The notes under the pieces were generated by a model. It was not told the origin of the DNA. It saw nothing but the letters and a program-made list of their open reading frames with translations, and did not search any database. A program made the position numbers and the translations under genes. Positions 6,703 through 12,628 of a stretch of 12,628 bases of DNA are shown here, piece after piece; positions within the stretch are counted from its first letter, which is position 1; each line of letters starts with the position of its first letter. This DNA comes from an uncultured Eubacteriales bacterium (lineage in GTDB: Bacteria > Bacillota > Clostridia > Oscillospirales > Oscillospiraceae): assembly GCA_900313295.1 (NCBI GenBank), contig OMQS01000048.1, positions 1-12,628 of the forward strand, given 5' to 3'.

Positions 6703-7230
6703 TTACAGCTTCTTCTCCAGCAGTACTAGGTTCACCCCGTCAATGCCGTTGAAGACGCAGGGCACGATGCCCACCTCGCTGTAGCCCAGTTTTTTATAAA
6801 ACCGTCGGGCGTTTTCGTTTTTGGCGTTGGTGTCCATCCGCAGGCAGAGGCTGCCCGAACGGCGGGCATAGTCTTCGTAAAACTTCACAAAAGCCTGCCC
6901 GCAGCCCTGCTCCTTAGCGGCGGGGTCGATGACCAGCGTGTGCAGCACCATGACCTCCTCGTCCCTCGCCGGATGGCGCCACGCTGCGTCTTCGTATACA
7001 TCCACCTGCACGCGGTTGATAATGGCGGCGCCCACCACGCGCCCCTCGGCCTCCTCCACGAACAGGTCGCCCCGCGCCAGCGCCGCCGCAGCGGTCTGAC
7101 GGGTGGGATAGACGCCCCGCACCCAGCCGATGCACGCCCGACCTTGCTCCTCCTCCGTCAGGATGCTTTCATAGATCCGGCTCACAGCCTCCACGTCGTT
7201 TTCTGCGGCCTTGCGAATGATGATACCCAC
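6703..7230 (-). CDS. GNAT family N-acetyltransferase
   Basis: A 175-residue single-domain acetyltransferase. IIIRKAAENDVEAVSRIYESI is the usual N-terminal strand and helix. VMVLHTLVIDPAAKEQGCGQAF (94-114) holds the acetyl-CoA pyrophosphate loop, with Lys in place of the usual Q/R in the QxxGxG pattern. ENARRFYKKLGYSEVG (139-154) is the standard C-terminal motif. The substrate cannot be read from sequence. I chose the GTG at 7230, with AAGGAGGG 7 nt before it; the ATG at 7254 lies upstream of that site and would bury it. It is the last gene of the Nudix group, preceded by a hairpin that may lower read-through. Confidence 0.88.
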   Translation of the reverse strand: MGIIIRKAAENDVEAVSRIYESILTEEEQGRACIGWVRGVYPTRQTAAAALARGDLFVEEAEGRVVGAAIINRVQVDVYEDAAWRHPARDEEVMVLHTLVIDPAAKEQGCGQAFVKFYEDYARRSGSLCLRMDTNAKNENARRFYKKLGYSEVGIVPCVFNGIDGVNLVLLEKKL

Positions 7231-7264
7231 GGCGTTTCCCTCCTTTTGCCTCATGAAAAATATG

Positions 7265-7293
7265 AAAAAGCAGAGGCGCAGCCGCTCCTCTGC
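7265..7293 (-). terminator. Terminator or attenuator between membrane protein and GNAT genes
   Basis: On the minus strand GCAGAGG pairs with CCTCTGC around a 10-nt loop, then TTTTT. It lies 9 bp after the membrane protein stop and about 35 bp before the GNAT start. Little space is left for a separate promoter, so partial read-through is likely. Confidence 0.65.
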
Positions 7294-7301
7294 CTGTTTT
7301 T

Positions 7302-7586
7302 TTACCGAATGACACCTTTCAGCTCCAGCACATACTGGTATATCTCCATGCCGCCCACCACCAGGTTGAACAGCCCGAAGGCCAGCACCAGCACGGCGGC
7401 CAGCCGGCGGGAGGTGTTTTTCTTTTTCCCGGTGCCCTTGAGCAGATCCGCCCCCTCCACGCACATGGCCACGCACAGGGCGATGGCCGTCAGCCCGGGG
7501 ACGGCAAAGATCTCCATTTTTTCCAGGATCCATGCGGCCACGGCGACCACCAGAAACACCGCCGCAATCTTCTGCATTTTACTCAT
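7302..7586 (-). CDS. Small three-helix membrane protein, unknown function
   Basis: A 94-residue hydrophobic protein with three predicted membrane segments (about residues 6-21, 26-43 and 61-79). A basic loop, KGTGKKKNTSRR (50-61), joins the second and third and is likely cytoplasmic. No recognisable motif. GAGGAGA precedes the ATG at good spacing. It sits 54 nt after the Nudix gene in the same direction and is probably cotranscribed with it. Confidence 0.7.
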   Translation of the reverse strand: MSKMQKIAAVFLVVAVAAWILEKMEIFAVPGLTAIALCVAMCVEGADLLKGTGKKKNTSRRLAAVLVLAFGLFNLVVGGMEIYQYVLELKGVIR

Positions 7587-7640
7587 ACGCTCTCTCCTCT
7601 CGGCTCGCAGCCAGCTTTTCTCCCAGTGTAGCGGAAAACC

Positions 7641-8192
7641 TCACAAAGTGCAAGCCTTTTCTTGCCGCACTTTTGCCTTCAGCACCGCCGTCACGGTCTT
7701 GCCGTCCTGCAGCTCGCCGCGCATGCACTGCTCCACCACCTCGGCAAAGGGTACGAACTGCACCTGCAGAAATTCGTCCTGATCCAGATGCTGCGCCCCG
7801 AAGGTCAGCCCTTCCGCCAGATAGAGGTACAGCACCTCGGCGTAGCAGCCCGGGGAGGCGATGATCTGCCCCAGATCCGTCCATTTCGCCGCTGTGGCGC
7901 CCACCTCCTCGGCCAGCTCCCGCTGCGCCGTCACAAAAGGCTCCTCGCCTTTTTCCCGCTTGCCGGCAGGGATCTCCCACAGGTGCCGCCCAACGGCGTA
8001 GCGGTACTGCCGCACCAGCGCCACACGACCCGCATCGTCAAAGGCCAGAATGCCCACGCCGCCGGGGTGCTCCACCACCTCCCGCAGGCCATGCTGCCCG
8101 TCCGGCAGCAGCACCTCGTCGTTGCGCACGCGGATGATGCGGCCGTTATACACTTCGTTGCATTTCAGGGTCTTTTCCGTCAAGTCCAGCAT
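7641..8192 (-). CDS. nudF: Nudix hydrolase, ADP-ribose pyrophosphatase type
   Basis: A 183-residue protein, normal for ADP-ribose pyrophosphatases, which cleave ADP-ribose to AMP and ribose-5-phosphate in the cytoplasm. The Nudix box is complete: G77-X5-E83-X7-R91-E92-L-X-E95-E96-X-G98, with the metal-binding glutamates present. The box is preceded by ALVRQYRYAVGRHLWEIPAG, the usual ADP-ribose pyrophosphatase lead-in. ASPG (112-115) lies about 16 residues after the box, as is typical of this subfamily. The specific substrate is inference from these marks. GGAGG lies 8 nt before the ATG. First gene of a minus-strand group, divergent from the dihydropyrimidinase gene. Confidence 0.9.
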   Translation of the reverse strand: MLDLTEKTLKCNEVYNGRIIRVRNDEVLLPDGQHGLREVVEHPGGVGILAFDDAGRVALVRQYRYAVGRHLWEIPAGKREKGEEPFVTAQRELAEEVGATAAKWTDLGQIIASPGCYAEVLYLYLAEGLTFGAQHLDQDEFLQVQFVPFAEVVEQCMRGELQDGKTVTAVLKAKVRQEKACTL

Positions 8193-8216
8193 AGTCCGTT
8201 CCTCCGTTTTTTACAT

Positions 8217-8245
8217 ACCATAACATATTTCCGCCTGAAAATCAA
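8217..8245 (-). promoter_or_regulatory. Promoter of the Nudix gene
   Basis: On the minus strand TTGATT (8245-8240), 17-bp spacer, TATGGT (8222-8217), with the start codon at 8192 downstream. It nearly abuts the opposing promoter at 8252-8279, so the two could compete for polymerase. Confidence 0.55.
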
Positions 8246-8251
8246 TTTTTA

Positions 8252-8279
8252 TGGACATTTTGGCGGAGCATGCTATAAT
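8252..8279 (+). promoter_or_regulatory. Promoter of the dihydropyrimidinase operon
   Basis: TGGACA (8252-8257), 16-bp spacer, perfect TATAAT (8274-8279), with a TG one base before it (extended -10). The predicted start is near 8286, giving a leader of about 73 nt. Confidence 0.75.
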
Positions 8280-8308
8280 ATAGGCAATAAAAAAACCGCG
8301 TTTGCGTC

Positions 8309-8349
8309 GGGGGAGCCGGCCTCCTCCAGTCTCAGCTTCACACAGGAGG
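8309..8349 (+). promoter_or_regulatory. Leader with two competing pairings around the ribosome binding site
   Basis: CTCCTCC (8321-8327) can pair with GGGGGAG (8309-8315), as a 7-bp hairpin with a 5-nt loop and one G-T pair. Alternatively its CCTCC (8323-8327) can pair with GGAGG of the ribosome binding site (8345-8349). The two states exclude each other, which would suit translational control. Only the complementarity is seen; the switch is inference. Confidence 0.3.
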
Positions 8350-8358
8350 GTTAATTTT

Positions 8359-9732
8359 ATGAAGTATCTATTCAAAAACGGCACCGTGGTCTCCGGTCGG
8401 GGCACCCGTCGGGCGGACGTTCTGGTGGAAAACGAAAAGATCCTGCGGGTAGGCCGCGACCTCTCCGACCCGCTGGCGCGCACCGTGGACGTCTCCGGCA
8501 AGCTGCTGCTGCCCGGCTTCATCGACGCCCACACCCACTTCGATCTGGACGTGTGCAACACCACCACCATTGACGACTTTGACTCCGGCACCAAGTCCGC
8601 CATCCGCGGCGGCACCACCACTATCGTGGACTTCGCCTGCCCCAACAAGGGCGAATCTCTGCACTACGGCCTGGAGCTTTGGCACAAAAAGGCCGCCGGC
8701 AAGTGCTGGTGCGACTACGGCTTCCACATGACCATTGACGACTGGAACGAGGAGATCGAGCGGGAGATCGACGACATGTACGCCGCCGGCATTTCCTCCT
8801 TCAAAATGTATATGACCTACCCCGCCATGATGATCGGCGACGAGGCCATGTACAAAGCCCTGAAAAAGCTGAAGGAAAAGGGCGGCATCTGCGGCGTCCA
8901 CTGCGAAAACAGCGGCGTTATCAACGCCCTCATCGAGGAGAAAAAGGCCAAAGGGGAGATGGGCGTTTCCTCCCACCCCGAGACCCGTCCCGACATTCTG
9001 GAGGCGGAGGCCGTAGGCCGCCTGCTGCGCATCGCCCAGGCGGTGGACATCCCTGTGGTCATCGTCCATCTCACCAACGCTGCCACGCTGGCGGAGGTCA
9101 CCGCTGCCCGCCGTCGGGGGCAGAAAGTGTATGTGGAGACTTGCCCGCAGTATCTGGTGCTGGACGACAGCGTGTATTATAATGAGGACTATTCCCGCGC
9201 CGCCCGCTATGTCTGTGCGCCTCCCATCCGCAAGGCGGAGGATTGCCGCGCCCTCTGGGCAGGGCTGCGCAAGGGCGAGATCCAGACCGTTTCCACCGAC
9301 CACTGCGCCTTCACTCTGGAGCAGAAGGAGGCCGGTCGGGGCGACTTTACCAAGATCCCCGGGGGTCTGCCCGGCGTGGAGGCTCGGGGCGAGCTGGTGT
9401 ACTCCTTCGGCGTGGCCACGAGAAAAATTTCGCTGGCTACCATGTGCCGCGTTCTGGCGGAAAACCCCGCCAAGCTCTACGGCATGTTCCCCCGCAAGGG
9501 TGTCATTGCCGCCGGCGCCGACGCCGACCTCGTGGTGTATGATCCCCACGCCGACCACATCCTCCGCGCCGAGGACATGGTGAGCCGCGCCGGCTACACC
9601 CCCTACGAGGGCTTCGTCACCCACGGTTCCATCAGTCAGGTGTGGCTGCGGGGCAGGCTCATGGTGGAAAACGGCCAGGTCATCGGCGATCAGATCGGCC
9701 GGTACATCGTGCGGGGCAAGAATTCCCTGTGA
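8359..9732 (+). CDS. hydA: Dihydropyrimidinase
   Basis: Hydrolyses the ring of dihydrouracil or dihydrothymine (and hydantoins) to N-carbamoyl-beta-amino acids, the second step of reductive pyrimidine breakdown. The 457 residues are the normal length for this cyclic amidohydrolase. All binuclear metal ligands are present: H58 and H60 (DAHTHFD), the carboxylated lysine K149 (SSFKMYMTY), H181 (HCEN), H237 (VHLTN) and D314 (STDHCAF). GGLPGVE follows at 335-341. Hydantoinase activity is the main alternative. The ATG at 8359 follows AGGAGGG by 8 nt; a longer in-frame start near 8302 lies before that site and is rejected. No other gene of the pathway is seen in the window. The next gene starts 43 nt downstream. 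Confidence 0.93.
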   Translation: MKYLFKNGTVVSGRGTRRADVLVENEKILRVGRDLSDPLARTVDVSGKLLLPGFIDAHTHFDLDVCNTTTIDDFDSGTKSAIRGGTTTIVDFACPNKGESLHYGLELWHKKAAGKCWCDYGFHMTIDDWNEEIEREIDDMYAAGISSFKMYMTYPAMMIGDEAMYKALKKLKEKGGICGVHCENSGVINALIEEKKAKGEMGVSSHPETRPDILEAEAVGRLLRIAQAVDIPVVIVHLTNAATLAEVTAARRRGQKVYVETCPQYLVLDDSVYYNEDYSRAARYVCAPPIRKAEDCRALWAGLRKGEIQTVSTDHCAFTLEQKEAGRGDFTKIPGGLPGVEARGELVYSFGVATRKISLATMCRVLAENPAKLYGMFPRKGVIAAGADADLVVYDPHADHILRAEDMVSRAGYTPYEGFVTHGSISQVWLRGRLMVENGQVIGDQIGRYIVRGKNSL

Positions 9733-9775
9733 CACGGGCTGATCTGCCAAAATTATTCAAAAACAGGAGCTTACC

Positions 9776-10315
9776 ATGGAAAACACCATCGGATATATTC
9801 TCTGCTGCCAGTCGCCGGCGCTGTTTCTGCTGGCCATTGCCCTGCTGATCCGGTTCTTTGTCCGCAAGGACAAGGCGCGGGTGCGCGCCATTGTGTCCCT
9901 CATCGCCGCCCTAGCCTGCATCGCCGCAGGGGTGGTGCTGTACTACCAGGGACTGCTGCTGGAGTATTTCACCCTGCGCACCCTCTGGCAGATCCGCACC
10001 GCCGGGTGGATCGGTCTGGCCATGGTGGCGGCGCTGCTGTTGTATCTCAGCGGGCGTGCTTTTGTGCGATACGCCGCCCGCCGTCGGGCGCAGAAGGAAG
10101 CTGTCCGCGCCGAGAATGCCCACCGGCAGGAGGTGGAGCAGGCCAAGGCCGAAGCCTACGAGGCCGGCCGCGCATCGGTGATGTCCGACATGGCCGCTGC
10201 CGAGGCGGAAGCGGGTGCCCAAGGCCAGCCTGCGGAGGAGGCGGCCGTTTCCGTTGGCGTCCCCCAGCCGGAGACCCCAGACGCCGACAGCCACACGAAT
10301 ATAGAGCGTCCATAA
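9776..10315 (+). CDS. Membrane protein with coiled-coil cytoplasmic tail, unknown function
   Basis: A 179-residue protein with three likely membrane segments (about residues 4-29, 37-58 and 76-94). A long charged helix rich in Ala, Glu, Arg and Lys follows (about 98-146), likely a coiled coil. The end is an acidic, Pro-rich, probably disordered tail (147-179). I recognise no family. AGGAG lies 6 nt before the ATG. It is cotranscribed with dihydropyrimidinase and is followed by a strong terminator. No transporter signature is visible, so a role in pyrimidine uptake is not supported. Confidence 0.75.
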   Translation: MENTIGYILCCQSPALFLLAIALLIRFFVRKDKARVRAIVSLIAALACIAAGVVLYYQGLLLEYFTLRTLWQIRTAGWIGLAMVAALLLYLSGRAFVRYAARRRAQKEAVRAENAHRQEVEQAKAEAYEAGRASVMSDMAAAEAEAGAQGQPAEEAAVSVGVPQPETPDADSHTNIERP

Positions 10316-10330
10316 TGATCGCATGAAAAG

Positions 10331-10378
10331 CGAACTGCGCAGTTCGGTGCCCCCACCGAGTGCGCAGTTCGTTTTTTT
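10331..10378 (+). terminator. Terminator of the dihydropyrimidinase operon
   Basis: CGAACTGCGCA (10331-10341) pairs with TGCGCAGTTCG (10361-10371). An inner TCGGTG/CACCGA stem extends it, and seven T follow. It begins about 16 bp after the stop. Confidence 0.93.
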
Positions 10379-10411
10379 GTGCGGCGGGTGACGGCGGGGC
10401 GTCGGGGAAAT

Positions 10412-10518
10412 CGGCGAAGCGCCGCCGGTGGCGGGGTGAGGGCGCCCCGCCCTACGGGTGCATAACAAGGGGTGCCGCGCAAACGGGGCGTCGAGGACGC
10501 CGCCCCCTACGGATGCAT
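10412..10518. repeat. Cluster of GC-rich hairpins with two tandem repeat ends
   Basis: Three hairpins are seen: CGGCG-AAG-CGCCG (10412-10424), GGCGGGG with CCCCGCC around an 8-nt loop (10430-10451), and GGCGTC-GAG-GACGCC (10487-10501). The last two are each followed by CCTACGG[G/A]TGCAT, at 10451-10463 and 10506-10518, a 55-bp direct repeat. Read on the other strand these ends are CCGTAGGG, the same as the element at 4496. No gene or promoter is seen in the rest of 10379-10662. Confidence 0.6.
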
Positions 10519-10662
10519 GGCAAGGAAATGCAGTGCGGGGGAGGGAATACGGATTGCCGCGTCGCTGTGCTCCCACAATGATAGTTTTTGGCGGTGCGGC
10601 GGTTATCGGGCGGGGAGAGCATTTGCCCTTGCATTTTTAGCATTCACCATTCTTTTTTTGGC

Positions 10663-10693
10663 AAAAAATCCTCCCCTGCAGGGGCAGGGGAGG
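10663..10693 (-). terminator. Terminator of the amino acid permease gene
   Basis: On the minus strand CCTCCCCTGC pairs perfectly with GCAGGGGAGG around a CCCT loop, then A and six T. On the plus strand it is also followed by six T a few bases later, so it could work both ways. Confidence 0.9.
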
Positions 10694-10719
10694 GTGCTTT
10701 TTTATGCAGGCGGCGTCCG

Positions 10720-12072
10720 TTACCGGTCGCTGACGGTCTTCTCTTTGCCGCCTTTGAAGCAGGCGCCGATGATCTCGATGACCACGAACAGGCCGAGATA
10801 CCACGCCACGTCCCACTTGTGGGAGTAGATGGCCGCGAACACCATGAACGCAGAGCACAGTATGGCCAGCACCGGCATCACCTTGCCGCGGAACACGGAC
10901 AGGTCTTTGCGCCTGAGCAGGGCGATGTAGATGGGCACATAGAGGGCGTAGAGGGTGATGATGGGCAGCTCGGAGGCATCGAACTTCACGGGGCCGAGGC
11001 TGGTGAGGAGGGTGCCGAAGTAGAAGTACAGCAGCCACAGGACGCTCATCAGCAGGCCGAACACGGCGGAGTTGGGAGCCATGTTGGTGGAGGGGTCTAC
11101 GTTTTTGAACATGGCCAGACGGGGACTTTTGCTCTCCATGGCCAGATCATAGATGCCGCGGGTGGCAGCCACCATCAGGCCGTTGCAGGTGCCCCAGCAG
11201 GAGATGACCACGAACACGAAGACGCAGGCGCCGACCACCTGCCCGAAGATGGCCTGAAAGGCCGTTTTGGCGCCGGCCTCGCCGTTGGCCATGAGCACGG
11301 AGGAGTCCACCGCGCCGGCCAGACCGACATAGTAAACGATGTATACAATGGCCACGATCAGCGTGCCGATGAGCAGGGCGCGGGGCATATTCTTCTTGGA
11401 ATCCTTCAGCTCAGCGCCGATGGACGTGGCGCAGATCCAGCCCTCAAAGGCGAAGGCCAGCGCCACCACGGCGCCGAACAGACCCTGGGCAAAGGGGATG
11501 TCCGTGACCACATGGGTGAAGTTGAACTTCGTCATGCCGCTGCTCAGACCCACCACGGTGCCCACTACCGCCATGAGCAGCAGGGGGATGAGCTTGATGA
11601 CGGTGGTGGAAATGGCGAACTTGCCTGCTAGCTTCGGCGCCAGCGCGTTCATGGCGTAGGTCAGCACCAGAAAGCCGCCGGCCAGCGCCATGGTGCGCCC
11701 GCTGAAGATGGGGTCGTCCCAGCCCAGCAGCACGCCAAAATAGCGGGCGGGCAGCCAGCTCAGCACGCCGGTGAGGGAGGGGTAGTACACCGTGGCCATG
11801 AACCAGCCCATGTAGTAGCCGTAGGTCTTGCCGCAGGAGGCGCGGGCATAGCCCACCAAACCCTCAATGCCCTCGTGGCTCTGCGCCACGATGCCGAAGG
11901 TGCCGGCGCTGATGATCATGACAAAGCCCATGATGACGAAGGCCAGCACGCCTACGCCCAGATTGCCGCCGGTGCCCTTGAGCACGTTCTCCGCCTTAAA
12001 AAAGATGCCGGAGCCGATGACCGTCCCTACCACCAGCGCAATGGCCACGGGCAGGGTGTAACGCTTTTCCAT
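10720..12072 (-). CDS. APC family amino acid permease
   Basis: A 450-residue integral membrane transporter of the amino acid-polyamine-organocation superfamily, with about 12 hydrophobic segments along its whole length. TVIGSGIFF (17-25) in the first helix is the family's unwound substrate-binding stretch. AFEGWICATSIGAELKDSKKNMPRA is the typical sixth helix and following loop, where the transported amino acid's amino and carboxyl groups bind. The substrate is not readable; uptake or exchange of a neutral amino acid is plausible. The ATG at 12072 follows GGAGAG by 8 nt; 28 extra in-frame residues upstream cross the intergenic region and are rejected. It lies 76 nt downstream of ychF on the same strand and has its own terminator. 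Confidence 0.92.
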   Translation of the reverse strand: MEKRYTLPVAIALVVGTVIGSGIFFKAENVLKGTGGNLGVGVLAFVIMGFVMIISAGTFGIVAQSHEGIEGLVGYARASCGKTYGYYMGWFMATVYYPSLTGVLSWLPARYFGVLLGWDDPIFSGRTMALAGGFLVLTYAMNALAPKLAGKFAISTTVIKLIPLLLMAVVGTVVGLSSGMTKFNFTHVVTDIPFAQGLFGAVVALAFAFEGWICATSIGAELKDSKKNMPRALLIGTLIVAIVYIVYYVGLAGAVDSSVLMANGEAGAKTAFQAIFGQVVGACVFVFVVISCWGTCNGLMVAATRGIYDLAMESKSPRLAMFKNVDPSTNMAPNSAVFGLLMSVLWLLYFYFGTLLTSLGPVKFDASELPIITLYALYVPIYIALLRRKDLSVFRGKVMPVLAILCSAFMVFAAIYSHKWDVAWYLGLFVVIEIIGACFKGGKEKTVSDR

Positions 12073-12123
12073 TTTTGATTCTCTCCTTGTGAATTGTTTT
12101 TTTATCCTCTGTGATTTTTCCTG

Positions 12124-12152
12124 TTTTAACAAAAATTTTCCGATAATATCAA
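12124..12152 (-). promoter_or_regulatory. Possible promoter of the permease gene
   Basis: On the minus strand TTGATA (12152-12147), 17-bp spacer, TTAAAA (12129-12124). The -35 overlaps the ychF stop codon. The -10 is poor, so read-through from ychF may matter more. Confidence 0.35.
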
Positions 12153-12628
12153 ACATTAAAGCGGAAATAGATCATGTCGCCGTCCTTGACCACATAGTCC
12201 TTGCCCTCGGAGCGCAGCAGACCCTTTTCCTTGGCCGCCGCCACGCTGCCGCCGCAGGCCATCATCTCGTCAAAATTGATAGTCTCGGCGCGGATGAAGC
12301 CCCGCTCGATGTCCGAGTGGATCTTGCCAGCGGCCTGGGGGGCTTTGGTGCCCTTTTTGATGGTCCAGGCACGGCACTCGTCCTTGCCGTAGGTCAAAAA
12401 CGAGATGAGCCCCAGCAGGTCATAGCTGCACTGGATCAGCCGGTCAAGACCCGACTTTTCCACCCCCAGCTCCTCCAGGAACATGGCGCGCTCGTCGGGG
12501 TCGTCCAGCTCGGCGATGTCCTGCTCCAGCTTGGCGCAGATGGGCAGCACCTGGGCGCCTTCCTTCTCGGCCAGCGCCTTCACGTCGCGGAAATAGGGGT
12601 TAGCCTCGCAGTCGGCAAAGCCCGCCTC
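12149..12628 (-). CDS. ychF: YchF family GTPase/ATPase, 3' part
   Basis: The C-terminal 159 residues of YchF (OLA1 family), an Obg-related P-loop protein that prefers ATP, binds ribosomes and takes part in stress and redox responses. The N-terminal G domain lies beyond the right edge. Visible are the end of the G domain (ANPYFRDVKALAEKEGAQVLPICAKLEQDIAEL), the helical segment with DDPDERAMFLEELG, and the complete TGS domain (about the last 85 residues). The TGS domain contains TYGKDECRAWTIKKGTKAP, GKIHSDIERGFIRAE and the C-terminal DGDMIYFRFNV. These are close to the family consensus. No clear terminator follows, so transcription may run into the permease gene. Confidence 0.97.
   Translation of the reverse strand, partial: EAGFADCEANPYFRDVKALAEKEGAQVLPICAKLEQDIAELDDPDERAMFLEELGVEKSGLDRLIQCSYDLLGLISFLTYGKDECRAWTIKKGTKAPQAAGKIHSDIERGFIRAETINFDEMMACGGSVAAAKEKGLLRSEGKDYVVKDGDMIYFRFNV

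Noticed and set aside
10379..10660. Possible short genes in the repeat-rich gap.
   Set aside because: The open frames are Gly/Arg/Pro-rich, lack ribosome binding sites and lie over hairpin repeats.
1..12628. CRISPR array or known defence operon.
   Set aside because: No evenly spaced direct repeats and no cas, restriction, toxin-antitoxin or retron-like genes were recognised.

Overview
The window is GC-rich, densely coded chromosomal DNA of a Gram-positive Clostridia-type bacterium. The best guess is the Oscillospirales/Oscillospiraceae. This rests on strong AGGAGG-type ribosome binding sites on nearly every gene, many hairpin-plus-T-run terminators, TTGACA/TATAAT promoters, the histidine phosphatase-GNAT fusion and the style of the intergenic palindromic repeats. 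The taxonomic call is inference.

Left part (1-4455). A class II tRNA-Ser(GGA) lies on the minus strand, cut by the left edge, with a near-consensus promoter. A 60-residue membrane-anchored protein on the minus strand has its own terminator. A plus-strand operon follows from a good sigma-A promoter: a protein resembling orotidine-5'-phosphate decarboxylase that has lost the catalytic residues, a histidine phosphatase fused to a GNAT acetyltransferase, and a YgiQ-family radical SAM protein. It ends at a strong terminator.

Middle (4496-6689). After a ~70 bp palindromic repeat comes an isolated three-gene phage packaging cassette on the minus strand: a 55-residue zinc-ribbon protein, a small terminase subunit and an intact large terminase subunit. 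The genes are overlapped like a phage operon, but no portal, capsid, tail or integrase genes surround them. It is either a prophage remnant or a kept terminase module.

Right-middle (6649-10378). A minus-strand group (Nudix ADP-ribose pyrophosphatase, three-helix membrane protein, GNAT acetyltransferase) diverges from a plus-strand pair (dihydropyrimidinase and a membrane/coiled-coil protein). Promoters can be read on both sides of the divergent region. The dihydropyrimidinase leader could fold to cover its ribosome binding site.

Right end (10379-12628). About 285 bp of intergenic DNA carries palindromic repeats with the same CCGTAGGG-type ends as the repeat near the terminase. An APC-family amino acid permease follows, and then the 3' part of ychF, cut by the right edge; both are on the minus strand.

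Most of the window is ordinary housekeeping or accessory metabolism. The points most worth a second look are the orphan terminase cassette, the apparently dead PyrF-like protein heading an operon, and the repeat family. I found no CRISPR array, complete mobile element or clearly new defence system.
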